Below, in pieces: positions 23,989 to 32,486 of a stretch of 64,000 bases of DNA. Every line of letters starts with the position of its first letter. Within the stretch, counting starts at the first letter, position 1. The DNA is taken from positions 558,001 to 622,000 of the forward strand of contig NZ_JADG01000004.1 in NCBI RefSeq assembly GCF_000518265.1. The letters are read 5' to 3'. The notes beneath the pieces were generated by a model that had not been told where the DNA came from, searched no databases, and saw only the letters and a program-made list of their open reading frames with translations. This DNA is from Actinomadura oligospora ATCC 43269. Its GTDB lineage: Bacteria > Actinomycetota > Actinomycetes > Streptosporangiales > Streptosporangiaceae. The translations under genes and the position numbers were made by a program.

Positions 23989-25839
23989 ATGAGACGGGTG
24001 TTCGGCAGGCGGGCCACCCCCGCCCCGCGGAACACCCGCCACCAAGGAGGCGACGACCGACCGCGCGGCGCGGCGCGCAATCCGTCGCAGGACGCGATCT
24101 TGGGCTCGTCGCGGGACGCGATGTCGGACGCGGTGCAAGGTCCCTCGCCGGACGCGGTGCCGGACGCGGCGCAGGGCTTCTCGTCGGACGCGGTCCTGGG
24201 CTCGTCGTCGGGCGGGGCGGTGGGGGAGGCGGTGTGGGACACGCATCGGCCTCGGCGGCGGGTGCTGGCGGTGGTGCGTAATCTGGCGTCCGCCACGCGG
24301 ATGCTGGACGTGCTGCCGGTGCTTCACGGCGATCCGAGGATCGGCGTGGAGTTCACGGTCAGTGAGGGCTCGGCGTTCGGGCGTGAGCTGCCGGAGCTGC
24401 TGCGCGACATCGACGCGCGGGTCGTGCCGTGGCGCGCGGCCGTCCGGGGCGGGTACCACCTGGCGCTCGCGACGTCCGCGAACGGCGGGCTGCACCGGCT
24501 GCGGCCGACGCCGGTCGTGGTGATGCCGCACGGCGCCGGGCACAACCGGCTCGTGGAGGCGGCGAGCGGGAGCGCGGACGTGGCGTCCGGGCTGGCCCCC
24601 GGGCAGCTCCTTCATCGCGGACGCGTCGTCCCGGCGAGACTCGTCCTCGCGCACGAGGAGCAGCTGGCGCGGCTGCGGAGGAGCTGTCCGCCCGCCGCGC
24701 GGGTCGCGCTGGTCGCCGGGGATCCGTGCTTCGACCGGATGACGGCGAGCCTGCCGCTGCGCGACCGGTTCCGGCGCGCGCTCGGCGTCCGGGCGGGGCA
24801 GCGGCTGGTGGTGCTGACGTCCACGTGGAACGGCGGGTCGGTGTTCGGCCGGATGCCGCACCTGCTCGCCCGCCTGACCGCCGAGCTCCCGGTGGACGAG
24901 TACCGCGTCGCGATGGCGCTGCACCCGAACGTGTGGGACCGGCACGGCGCGTACCAGATCGAGGGCTGGCTCGCGGAGGCGCTGAACGCGGGGCTGCTGC
25001 TCGTCCCGCCGCGCGACGGCTGGCGCGCGGCGCTCGTCGCGGCGGACGCCGTCGTCGGCGACCACGGCTCGGTGACCTACTACGCGGCGGCGCTCGGCCG
25101 TCCCACGCTGCTCGCCGCGTTCGCGGACGACGAGGTCGACCCGGCGTCCCCGATGGCGGAGCTGGGGTGCGTCCTGCCGAGGTTCCGGCCGTCCGAGGGG
25201 TTGCGCGGGCAGCTCGAGAAGCTGACCGTCCCGGTGGACGTGCCCAACGCGATCGGCATGCGCGGGCAGGCGGCGGAGAACCTGCGCGAGCTGCTGTACG
25301 AGATGTTGTCGCTGGAGCCACCCGCGAACCCGGCTCGGCTGCGTCCAGTCCCGCCGCCCGTGCCGCGCGGGGCGCGTGCCGTGACGGCGCTGAACGTCCA
25401 GGGCGAGGTGCGGGACGGCCACATCCGGCTTGACCGCTACCCGGCCATCCTCGACGATCACGCCCCTGACCTGCTGGACGATCCACACCTCGTGGTGGAC
25501 GAGGGCGAGGCCGACGAACGCCTGCTCAGCTCGGCGGACGTCTTCGTGCGCACCGAGCCGCCCGAGGATCCGGAGGCGTGGGGCGTGGACGTCCTCGCGC
25601 GGTACCGGGGCGCCGAGGTCGCGGCGGCGGCCCTGGAGGACGGCGCGACGCTGGTCGTCCTGCGCGATGGCACGCAGGCCCGTTTCGAGGGCGCGGACGC
25701 GTCGCTGTGCGCGTCGGCCGCGTATGTGCTGCTGGTGTCGGGGCGTCCGCTCGCCGGTTCGTTCACCGTCGCGGCGGGGCTGAGGGAGTTCCGCGTCCAC
25801 GTCTCCCCCCCCCCGCCACGAAATAGAGGGTCGCGCTAG
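23989..25839 (+). CDS. CDP-glycerol glycerophosphotransferase-like protein
   Basis: 616 residues. The N-terminal 70 residues are low-complexity with a repeating DAV/SSDAV pattern. The rest has a GT-B-like outline: VLAVVRNLASATRMLDVLPVL, VVVMPHGAGHNRLVE, VVLTSTWNGGSVFGRMPHLLARL, MALHPNVWDRHG and ADAVVGDHGSVTYYAAALGRPTLLAAF. The last three resemble the TSTW, HP and GDHSS motifs of TagB/TagF enzymes that polymerise glycerophosphate in wall teichoic acid. The donor and acceptor are not readable. ATG 23989 is 7 nt after TAGAGT (23976-23981), fitting leaderless expression. A run of ten C residues lies close to the 3' end, and the final four bases overlap the convergent gene. Confidence 0.7.
   Translation: MRRVFGRRATPAPRNTRHQGGDDRPRGAARNPSQDAILGSSRDAMSDAVQGPSPDAVPDAAQGFSSDAVLGSSSGGAVGEAVWDTHRPRRRVLAVVRNLASATRMLDVLPVLHGDPRIGVEFTVSEGSAFGRELPELLRDIDARVVPWRAAVRGGYHLALATSANGGLHRLRPTPVVVMPHGAGHNRLVEAASGSADVASGLAPGQLLHRGRVVPARLVLAHEEQLARLRRSCPPAARVALVAGDPCFDRMTASLPLRDRFRRALGVRAGQRLVVLTSTWNGGSVFGRMPHLLARLTAELPVDEYRVAMALHPNVWDRHGAYQIEGWLAEALNAGLLLVPPRDGWRAALVAADAVVGDHGSVTYYAAALGRPTLLAAFADDEVDPASPMAELGCVLPRFRPSEGLRGQLEKLTVPVDVPNAIGMRGQAAENLRELLYEMLSLEPPANPARLRPVPPPVPRGARAVTALNVQGEVRDGHIRLDRYPAILDDHAPDLLDDPHLVVDEGEADERLLSSADVFVRTEPPEDPEAWGVDVLARYRGAEVAAAALEDGATLVVLRDGTQARFEGADASLCASAAYVLLVSGRPLAGSFTVAAGLREFRVHVSPPPPRNRGSR
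25805..25814. repeat. Homopolymer of ten C residues in the 3' end of a CDS
   Basis: The tract encodes the Pro run just before the stop. Loss of one C would carry the frame past the present stop; gain of one would stop after four further codons (TAG). Confidence 0.9.
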
Positions 25840-27905
25840 GCCTCCGGCTCCGGGCGACGCAGCGCCTTCGCCCGTCGCAGGTACCCTGCCGCCTTCTCCT
25901 CGTCCTCGGTCGCTTCGGCGAGCAGCTCCAGGGCGCGGGCCTCACGCGCGGGCATGTCCCGCGTCGCCAGGGTCGCGAGCGCCCGGGTCAGCTCCTCGGC
26001 CGCGTCACCGGGCCGTCCGAGCGCGAGGTACGCCTCCCCGAGCCGGGTGCGGATCTTCGCGTCGGTCAGCGGATCGGGCCCGCCCTCCTGCACCCGCAGG
26101 CTGAACTCCAGCTGCGTGACGGCCTCGCCGTGCCGTCCGGCGGCGATGAGGGCCCCGCCCAGCAGGTAGCCGTGGACGGCCACGCCGCGCAGGTTGATCA
26201 GGCACGCGTTGATGTCCCGCGACCGGTGGAAGGCGGCGATGGCGGCCTCGTGGTCGCCCTGCCGCTGCCGGACGATCCCCACGGCCTCGATCACGCCGCC
26301 CAGGACGCGTTGACGCCTCGCGTCCGTCGCCAGGCTGCCCGTCCTCACGGTCACGATCGCGTCGCCGAGTTCGGTGAGGGCGGGGAGTTCGGCCGCGGCC
26401 TCGTCCAGCCTGCCGCCGCGCAGGAGCGCGCGGACGAGGAGCGTGTGCATGCGGGCCTCCGCCACGTCGTCGTCAACGTGCCGGGCGGAGGCGAGGCCGA
26501 GGCGGGCGATCTCCAGCTCGTCGGTGGGGTGGGCGTGGCTGTCGAACAGCGCCCACAGAGACTCGGTGAAGCGCCAGACCAGGTCGTCCCAGCGTTCGGC
26601 GGCGGCCATCCGGACGACGGCGAGGATGTTGGCGTGCTCGCGTTCGAGCCACCCGAGCGCGTCGTCCCTCGTCTCGGACGGCTCGGGCGGCGCGGCGACC
26701 CGGAGCCGTTGCCCGAGGACGGCCCAGTCGCACGCCCGCACCTCCTTCAGATACCAGCCGACGAAGCGTCGTCGCAGGTCACGGGACTCGTCCGCGACCG
26801 ACTGGGCGTGCAGGCGGACGAGGTCGTGGAACCGGTAGCGGTCCTCGTCGACCTCCTCCAGGAGGCTCGACTCCAGCAGGGCGTCGAGCGCGTCGTCGGC
26901 GCCGGTGACGAGGTCGCAGAGTTCGGCGGAGAAGTCGGGGCCGGGGAACGCCCCGAGTCCCCGGTAGAGGGCGGCGGCGCCCGGCGGGAGGTCGGCGTAG
27001 GCGGCGTCGAACACGGCTTCCACGACGGGCTTCCCTTCCGCGGTCAGCCTGGCGAGCCGCCGCTCCTCGTCGGCCAGTTCCGCCGACAGCCTGCCGATGC
27101 CCTGCCTGCGCCGGGTGACCAGGCGCGCGCCGCAGACGCGCAGCGCGATCGGCAGGCCGCCGCAGATCCGGGCGAGTTCCGCCGCCGCGCCGGGTTCGCG
27201 GGCGACGCGCTGGTCGGCGACCATCCGCTCGATGAGGCGTCCGCCCTCCGCCTCGTCCAGGGGACCGAGGTCGAGCGGGACCGCGCCGCGCATGACCAGG
27301 CCGGTGAGTCGGCGGCGGCTGACCGCGACGACGACGCTGCCCGGCGCGCCCGGCAGGAGCGACTCGACCTGCCCGGCGTGGGCGACGTTGTCCAGGAGGA
27401 CGAGCATCGGGGAGCGGCTCGCGGTGAGCGTCCGGAACAGCGCGGTGCGCGCGTCGAGCCCGGGGTCGATCCACTCCTCGCGGGCTCCGAGCGCGCGCAG
27501 GAACCCGCCGAGCACGTCCGCGACGTCCGTGCCGCCGCCGTGCCGGAGCCGGGCGAGATCGGCGTAGAGCTGGCCCCCGGCGAACCGGTCGCGCGTCCGG
27601 TGCGCCCAGTGGACGCCGAGGCCGGTCTTCCCGACCCCGCCGATGCCGCTGACGACCACGACGGCCGGGCCGCCCGTCCGGGAGGACGCCGCCGACTCCA
27701 GCAGCGCCAGTTCCTTCACGCGGTTGACGAAATCGCCGGGCTCGTGGGGGATCTGGCGTGGAACGACCGACACCGGCTGCGCGACGGGTGGCAGGTTCGC
27801 GGTGACCGTGTCGGCCTGGATGACGACGCCCGCGACCGCGTTGTGCATCGTGTTGACCGCCGCGTCGGCGGCAGCGTCCGGCGACGTCGTCTCCCCGTCC
27901 GGCAT
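25836..27905 (-). CDS. NB-ARC/TPR STAND ATPase
   Basis: 689 residues of the AfsR/NB-ARC type without an N-terminal DNA-binding domain. After a 60-residue lead, RQIPHEPGDFVNR opens the NB-ARC domain, with Walker A VSGIGGVGKTGLGVHWAH near residue 86, Walker B MLVLLDNV near 165, GLPIALRVCGARL (GxP motif) near 265, and a winged-helix part ending YRFHDLVRLHAQ near 365. The C-terminal 300 residues are TPR-like helices. STAND proteins switch on by nucleotide exchange and oligomerise after ligand binding to the TPR part. The N-terminal 60 residues (TMHNAVAGVVIQADTV) may be a short effector-associated segment, so an immune or signalling role is possible. Confidence 0.85.
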   Translation of the reverse strand: MPDGETTSPDAAADAAVNTMHNAVAGVVIQADTVTANLPPVAQPVSVVPRQIPHEPGDFVNRVKELALLESAASSRTGGPAVVVVSGIGGVGKTGLGVHWAHRTRDRFAGGQLYADLARLRHGGGTDVADVLGGFLRALGAREEWIDPGLDARTALFRTLTASRSPMLVLLDNVAHAGQVESLLPGAPGSVVVAVSRRRLTGLVMRGAVPLDLGPLDEAEGGRLIERMVADQRVAREPGAAAELARICGGLPIALRVCGARLVTRRRQGIGRLSAELADEERRLARLTAEGKPVVEAVFDAAYADLPPGAAALYRGLGAFPGPDFSAELCDLVTGADDALDALLESSLLEEVDEDRYRFHDLVRLHAQSVADESRDLRRRFVGWYLKEVRACDWAVLGQRLRVAAPPEPSETRDDALGWLEREHANILAVVRMAAAERWDDLVWRFTESLWALFDSHAHPTDELEIARLGLASARHVDDDVAEARMHTLLVRALLRGGRLDEAAAELPALTELGDAIVTVRTGSLATDARRQRVLGGVIEAVGIVRQRQGDHEAAIAAFHRSRDINACLINLRGVAVHGYLLGGALIAAGRHGEAVTQLEFSLRVQEGGPDPLTDAKIRTRLGEAYLALGRPGDAAEELTRALATLATRDMPAREARALELLAEATEDEEKAAGYLRRAKALRRPEPEA

Positions 27906-27985
27906 CAGCGCGCCACCCCGTGTGCTCGGCCTCACTGGTCGCGCCGAATCTACGGGAGGCCCGCGCCCGTCACCAGTCCCCGCGC

Positions 27986-29380
27986 TCACTCGCGCGCGCC
28001 CGGGCCGAACCAGGCCAGGAGCTGGATCGCGAGGGCCAGGACGAGCCCGGCGGACGACCAGGCGAACACCCCGGAGACGTCCTCCCCGCCGTGGGTGAAC
28101 GGGATGAGCAGGACGGCCAGGCCGAGGGAGCCGCCGATGGTCAGGGCGGTCTGCAGCACGCCCGCGGTGACTCCGGCGAACTCGGGTGGCGCGGTGGTCA
28201 GGACGATCATGTTCATCGGGATGATCGCGAGGCCGACGCCCGCTCCCATCAGGACGAGCGCGGGCAGGACGTCCGCCGTGTAGCCGCTCGTGCCGGAGAG
28301 GCGGGTCAGCCACAGCACGCCCGCGAGGACGAGGACGAGGCCGCCGGGCGCGCGCACCCTCATGTCGATCTTGGCGACGTGCCGGGTGAGCAGCTGTGTG
28401 GTGACGAGCACCGCGACGCCGTAGGGCAGCATCGCCAGGCCGCTCCTCAGCGCGTTCATGTGCTGGACGTCCTGGAGGTACAGGACGAGGTAGACGAGGA
28501 AACCGGTCAGGACGGCCGCGAGCAGCAGCAGGCTGAGCACGGCGCCCGCCCGGCTCCGGTCGGCGAAGAGGGCGACGGGCAGGAGCGGTTCGTCCGTCCG
28601 GCGGTCGAGGACGAACAGGGCCGTCCAGAACGCGGCGGACACGCCGAGCGCGGTCAGGGTCGGCGCGTCGCCCCAGCCCTTCTCGGCGGCGTGGACGAGC
28701 GCGTACACGGCCGTGACGAGCGCGCCCGTGACCAGGAGCGCGGACGGCACTCCGAGCGCGCGCGACCGGACGTTCTCGTCCCGGACTCCCAGAACCCGCG
28801 CGGCCACCGCCAGCAGGACGAGCCCGACGGGAACGTTCGCCAGCAGGCTCCAGCGCCAGTCCCCCAGCCAGGTGAGGACGCCGCCGACGACCATCCCGGC
28901 GGACGCGCCGAGCCCGCTCACCGTCGAGTAGAGCCCGAACGCGCGCTGCTGCCGCGCGCCCTCGAAGAGGGTGGCGAGCAGGGCGAGGCCGGTCGGCCCG
29001 GCGAGCGCCGCGCCCGCGCCCTGGAGGACCCGGCCGGTCAGCAGGACGGGCAGGTCCGGCGCGAGCCCGGCGACGAGCGACGCGGCCACGACGAGGCCGA
29101 TCCCGGTCAGGAACACGCGCCGGTGGCCGAGGACGTCGCCGAGCCGTCCCGCGAGGAGCAGCAGGCCGCCGAAGGCGAGGAGGAACCCGTTCGGGACCCA
29201 GGACGCCGAGGCCGCCGTGAGGCCCAGGTCGTCCTGGAGGGTCGGCAGGGCCACGTTCACGATCGTGCCGTCCAGCTGGAGCATGAACTCCGCGCCGACG
29301 ATCGCGACCAGGACCAGGGCCCACGCCCGGTCCCGGACGCCTCCGGCCGGGACCGTGTCCCGCACCGTCTCCGTGCTCAT
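27986..29380 (-). CDS. MFS drug exporter, DHA2 type (14 helices)
   Basis: A 464-residue transporter with about 14 hydrophobic helices. Motif A-like GRLGDVLGHRR occurs near residue 83 and MLQLDGTIVNVALPTLQDDLG near 33 is the start typical of drug:H+ antiporters of the DHA2 family. GGVLTWLGDWRWSLLANVPVG near 165 is motif C/D-like. The TetR gene is divergent, and the region between them holds two matching operators, so this exporter is probably induced by a TetR ligand that it also exports. Confidence 0.9.
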   Translation of the reverse strand: MSTETVRDTVPAGGVRDRAWALVLVAIVGAEFMLQLDGTIVNVALPTLQDDLGLTAASASWVPNGFLLAFGGLLLLAGRLGDVLGHRRVFLTGIGLVVAASLVAGLAPDLPVLLTGRVLQGAGAALAGPTGLALLATLFEGARQQRAFGLYSTVSGLGASAGMVVGGVLTWLGDWRWSLLANVPVGLVLLAVAARVLGVRDENVRSRALGVPSALLVTGALVTAVYALVHAAEKGWGDAPTLTALGVSAAFWTALFVLDRRTDEPLLPVALFADRSRAGAVLSLLLLAAVLTGFLVYLVLYLQDVQHMNALRSGLAMLPYGVAVLVTTQLLTRHVAKIDMRVRAPGGLVLVLAGVLWLTRLSGTSGYTADVLPALVLMGAGVGLAIIPMNMIVLTTAPPEFAGVTAGVLQTALTIGGSLGLAVLLIPFTHGGEDVSGVFAWSSAGLVLALAIQLLAWFGPGARE

Positions 29381-29395
29381 CGACCCTCCAAAGGG

Positions 29396-29408
29396 TGAGG
29401 ATGCCTCA
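29396..29408. promoter_or_regulatory. TetR operator, site 1
   Basis: TGAGG-ATG-CCTCA, with 5-bp perfect arms, lies 16 bp upstream of the MFS start. The same core with longer arms recurs at 29462-29482. A further pair of arms CCTCAGGTT (29404-29412) and AACCTGAGG (29427-29435) overlaps it. Confidence 0.65.
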
Positions 29409-29461
29409 GGTTAGATCCGCGGACAGAACCTGAGGCTGACTCGACTTGAGGGGCCCCAGCT

Positions 29462-29482
29462 AAGCTGAGGTATCCTCAGCTT
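29462..29482. promoter_or_regulatory. TetR operator, site 2
   Basis: AAGCTGAGG (29462-29470) and CCTCAGCTT (29474-29482) form a perfect 9-bp dyad around TAT, 25 bp before the TetR start codon. Centre-to-centre distance to site 1 is 70 bp. Confidence 0.8.
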
Positions 29483-29507
29483 GTCAATCGGAACCCGTGG
29501 AGGAGCC

Positions 29508-30083
29508 TTGCCGCACCCGCACATCGCGCAGCGTCCGAAACGCGCGGACGGCCAGCGCAACTACGACGCGATCCTCGGCGCCGCCCGCCGGGCCTTCGAG
29601 CGGCACGGCTCCGAGGCGTCCCTGGAGGACGTCGCGGCCAGCGCGGGCGTCGCGATCGGCACGCTGTACCGGCACTTCCCCAGCCGCGCGTCCCTCGTGG
29701 AGGCCACGACGCGGGACGGCCTGTCGCTGCTGGTCCGGCGTGCCGAGGAGCTTTCCGCAGGCGACGATCCGCTGGCCGCACTGACCGCCTGGATGGACGA
29801 CGCCGTACGGCACTTCAGCACGTTCCGCGGGCTGGTCGGAATCCTGACGCAGAGCTGGTACGACGAGGGCACGCCGTCCCACACCATGTGCGACGCCATG
29901 CACGACAGCGGCGCCGAACTGCTGCGCGCCGCCCAGGCGGCGGGCCGGGTCCGCGCCGACCTGACGCCGGAGGAGCTGTTCGACCTGCTGCTCGCCGCCG
30001 CCTGGCTGCGCGAGAACGCCACGCCCGACCGCGACGGCAGCACGCGCTTCCTGACCCACATCCTGGAAGGCATCGCCCTCTAG
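29508..30083 (+). CDS. TetR-family regulator
   Basis: 191 residues. The HTH spans roughly residues 12-58 (NYDAILGAARRAFERHGSE, then LEDVAASAGVAIGTLYRHFPSRASLVEA), the canonical TetR pattern. The ligand-binding half contains LTAWMDDAVRHFSTFRGL and ends LTHILEGIAL, close to the common SbtR-like C-terminal type. TTG 29508 is chosen because GGAGGAG lies directly upstream; the TTG nine codons earlier would sit inside the operator. It probably represses itself and the divergent MFS exporter. Confidence 0.88.
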   Translation: MPHPHIAQRPKRADGQRNYDAILGAARRAFERHGSEASLEDVAASAGVAIGTLYRHFPSRASLVEATTRDGLSLLVRRAEELSAGDDPLAALTAWMDDAVRHFSTFRGLVGILTQSWYDEGTPSHTMCDAMHDSGAELLRAAQAAGRVRADLTPEELFDLLLAAAWLRENATPDRDGSTRFLTHILEGIAL

Positions 30084-30144
30084 GGCGTGTCTCGAAGTCG
30101 GCACCCGTGGCGAGCGGCGTCCAGGTGGCTTTGAGACACGCCCT
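30082..30144. repeat. Inverted repeat with IS-end-like arms
   Basis: AGGGCGTGTCTC (30082-30093) and GAGACACGCCCT (30133-30144) are perfect 12-bp arms enclosing 39 bp, and the match continues as GAA/TTT with one mismatch. The left arm overlaps the TetR stop codon. It can fold as a terminator between convergent genes, but the arms also resemble terminal repeats of actinobacterial insertion elements. No duplicated target is visible. Confidence 0.6.
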
Positions 30145-30147
30145 GGC

Positions 30148-30666
30148 TCAGGAGATGTCGAAACAGCCGTCGAAGCGCCAGAGGGGGTTGGTGACGGTCG
30201 CGCCGTCCGAGGCGGTGAGGGTGGGGGTGCCGTTCAGGTCGGACGGGCCGTCGCCGTCGGCGGTGTAGCAGCCGTCCGGCTTGACGTGCAGCTGGTAGTT
30301 CGCGGTCGCGGTGACGGCCGGGCCCGCGTTGAACCAGGACAGCGTGCACGTCCAGTCGTCGCCCGCGCCGCGCGTGGACGCGTTGGGCCCGGTTCCCCGC
30401 GCGCAGTCGGCGCGGGCCTTGAGCGTGGCGGCGGCGACCTTCCGTCCGCGCAACTGCTGCTGGAGGACGTACAGGTTCGCGAACGTCGGGGCGACGGCGG
30501 CGTTCACGCGGTCGCGGTCGACGGCCGTCGTGTCGCATCCGGCGAGCGCGGGCAGCGCGACAAACGCGGCCACTGCGAGAGCCACGCCCCGGCGCACAGC
30601 GGCCCTGCCGCCGCGCGTGGAGCCGTTTGCGCTGCGCGCGGAGCCCCTGCTCCGGTGAGTTCGCAC
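30148..30666 (-). CDS. Lipoprotein of unknown function
   Basis: 172 residues. A long basic n-region (MRTHRSRGSARSANG) precedes a hydrophobic stretch and lipobox ALAGC with the Cys near residue 44, so the protein should be lipidated outside the membrane. The mature domain has four further cysteines (ADCARG, DWTCTLSW, DGCYTAD, DGCFDIS), suggesting two disulfides, and a beta-rich character. GTG 30666 follows GGAGGATG and lies three bases after the permease stop, so it belongs to the ABC-2 operon. It may be the extracellular accessory protein of that exporter. Confidence 0.78.
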   Translation of the reverse strand: MRTHRSRGSARSANGSTRGGRAAVRRGVALAVAAFVALPALAGCDTTAVDRDRVNAAVAPTFANLYVLQQQLRGRKVAAATLKARADCARGTGPNASTRGAGDDWTCTLSWFNAGPAVTATANYQLHVKPDGCYTADGDGPSDLNGTPTLTASDGATVTNPLWRFDGCFDIS

Positions 30667-30669
30667 GGG

Positions 30670-31527
30670 TCATCCTCCGGTGATGTCGCGGCGGCGGAGC
30701 AGGGCGTACGCGCCGCCGACGGACACGAGCAGGTAGGCGGCGCTGACGAGCGCGCCCCACAGGAGCGGGCCTCGGAAGGGCGGGTCGGCGAACAGGCCGT
30801 GCCAGGCGGCGAACGGGGTGCTGAGCAGCAGCGTCCGGACGGGGACGGGCAGGTCGACCATCGCGGCGAGCTGCATGACCAGGCCGATCACGACGGGGCC
30901 GCCGATGCCGAGCGCGCCGTTGCGGCCCGCGACCGACAGGAGCAGGCCGAGTCCGGTGAAGGCGAGCACGGGCGGCAGGGCCGACGCCCAGGCCGCCAGG
31001 ACGAGCGCGGTGGCGTGGCCGGGCCCGATCAGCGTCCCGGACAGCCCGACGAGCGGCTGGCGGCCGACCACCAGGACGCCCGCGAGCAGGCTGGACGCCC
31101 CGAGCAGGACGGTCACGACGACGGCGTAGGTCAGCGCGGCGAGCGTCTTGCCCGCGAAGACCTGCGCGCGGCTGCGGGACCGGGTCAGGATCGTCCGCCA
31201 GGTACCGTGCCGGTCCTCGCCGGCGAAGATGTCCCCGGCGACGACGCTGGTCAGCGCGGGCAAGGCCCACTGCCCGGCGAAGCCGAGCACCACCAGCGGG
31301 ACGGCGAAGCCGCTGTCGTGCACCCACCGGCCGAACAGGGTGTCCTGCGGCGTGGTGGTCTGGATCTCCAGCGCCGCCGCGAACAGGAACGGCGCGACGA
31401 CGCAGGCGAGCGCGACCAGCCGCGTCCGGACCTGCCGGACGAGCTTGGCCGTCTCCCAGCGGTACACGACCAGCGTCCCGCCGCGCGCCGCGACGGGGGT
31501 GGCGGGACGGACGTCGAGCGCGGTCAT
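30670..31527 (-). CDS. ABC-2 type transporter permease
   Basis: 285 residues with six predicted helices: FAAALEIQTT region near 45-60, VPLVVLGFAGQWALPALTSVVAGDIFAGEDRHGTWR near 75-110 (the conserved cytoplasmic elbow loop of ABC-2 permeases with the GT motif), then helices at about 125-150, 170-195, 205-225 and 255-280. The ATG overlaps the ATPase stop (ATGA). It forms the channel with the ATPase upstream and a homodimer is expected since only one permease gene is present. Substrate unknown. Confidence 0.88.
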   Translation of the reverse strand: MTALDVRPATPVAARGGTLVVYRWETAKLVRQVRTRLVALACVVAPFLFAAALEIQTTTPQDTLFGRWVHDSGFAVPLVVLGFAGQWALPALTSVVAGDIFAGEDRHGTWRTILTRSRSRAQVFAGKTLAALTYAVVVTVLLGASSLLAGVLVVGRQPLVGLSGTLIGPGHATALVLAAWASALPPVLAFTGLGLLLSVAGRNGALGIGGPVVIGLVMQLAAMVDLPVPVRTLLLSTPFAAWHGLFADPPFRGPLLWGALVSAAYLLVSVGGAYALLRRRDITGG

Positions 31528-32486
31528 GCGGGGACCTTCTCGAGGGTCGGGGCGTCCGCCGCCGGCGCGCCGCCCGTGAGGTCGAAGAACAGCGAGGTCA
31601 GCGCGGACGTGCGGAGGGTCAGGGACCGGACGGGGATCCCGGCGCGGCCGAGGTCGACGACGTACTCGTCCAGGCGGTCGCGGGTCGCGCGCACCGACAG
31701 CGGGCCGCCGCCGTCCCCGGTGATCTCGATGCCCGGCGAGCCGGACGCCAGCGCGAGCGCGGCGTCGTCGTCGCCGGTGGTCAGGCGGAACTCGGGCGCG
31801 GGCGCGCCGTCGCGCAGCTCGGCCATCGTCCCGTCGAACACGGCCGTGCCCGCGTTCATGATGGTGACGTCGTCGCAGAGGTCCTCGACCTCGTCCATGT
31901 CGTGGCTGCTCAGCAGGATCGCGACGCCGTCCGCGGCGAGCCGCCGGACGAGGTCCGCGACGTCCCGTATGCCCGCCGGGTCGAGGCCGCTGGTCGGCTC
32001 GTCCAGGATCAGCAGGCGCGGGGCGCGCAGCAGCGACGCGGCGATGCCGAGCCGCTGCCGCATGCCGACCGAGTAGCCGCCGACCTTGGCCTTCGCCGCG
32101 TCCCCGAGCCCGGACGTCTCCAGCGCCGCCGCGATCCGGTCGCGGGCGTCGCCGCCGTCCAGCCCGGCGAGCAGTTCGAGGTTCGCGCGGCCGGTCATGT
32201 ACGGGTAGAAGCGCGGGGCCTCGACGAACCCGGCGACGCCGTCGAGGGCGCGGGCGCGGTGCTCGGCGTGCGTGCGGCCGAACAGGCGGAGCGTCCCGGC
32301 GTCCGGGCGGACGAGGCCGAGCAGCATCGACAGCAGCGTCGTCTTCCCGGCCCCGTTGGGCCCGACGAGGCCGTGCACCCGGCCGGGCCCGACCGTGAGG
32401 TCGAGCCCGGCCACGGCGACGGTCCCGTCGAAGCGCCTGGCGAGGCCACGCGCTTCGACGGGGGCCGCGGAGGGGGCGTCAGCCAT
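31524..32486 (-). CDS. ABC-2 exporter ATP-binding protein
   Basis: 320 residues. Walker A GPNGAGKTT is near residue 43, FVEAPRFYPYMTGRANLELLAGL the Q-loop region, the signature appears as GYSVGMRQRLGIAASLL near 138 (VGMRQR instead of SGGQ, as usual for this exporter class) and Walker B LLILDEPTSGLDPAGI near 160. About 90 extra C-terminal residues follow, as in DrrA/NatA-like proteins. The ATG overlaps the phosphoesterase stop by 8 bp, so expression is coupled to that unusual gene. Confidence 0.92.
   Translation of the reverse strand: MADAPSAAPVEARGLARRFDGTVAVAGLDLTVGPGRVHGLVGPNGAGKTTLLSMLLGLVRPDAGTLRLFGRTHAEHRARALDGVAGFVEAPRFYPYMTGRANLELLAGLDGGDARDRIAAALETSGLGDAAKAKVGGYSVGMRQRLGIAASLLRAPRLLILDEPTSGLDPAGIRDVADLVRRLAADGVAILLSSHDMDEVEDLCDDVTIMNAGTAVFDGTMAELRDGAPAPEFRLTTGDDDAALALASGSPGIEITGDGGGPLSVRATRDRLDEYVVDLGRAGIPVRSLTLRTSALTSLFFDLTGGAPAADAPTLEKVPA

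Noticed and set aside
27906..29324. N-terminal extension that would fuse the NB-ARC protein to 470 more residues
   Set aside because: The extension is antisense-frame sequence of the MFS exporter region and has shadow-like composition. ATG 27905 with GGGTGG upstream is a sound start.
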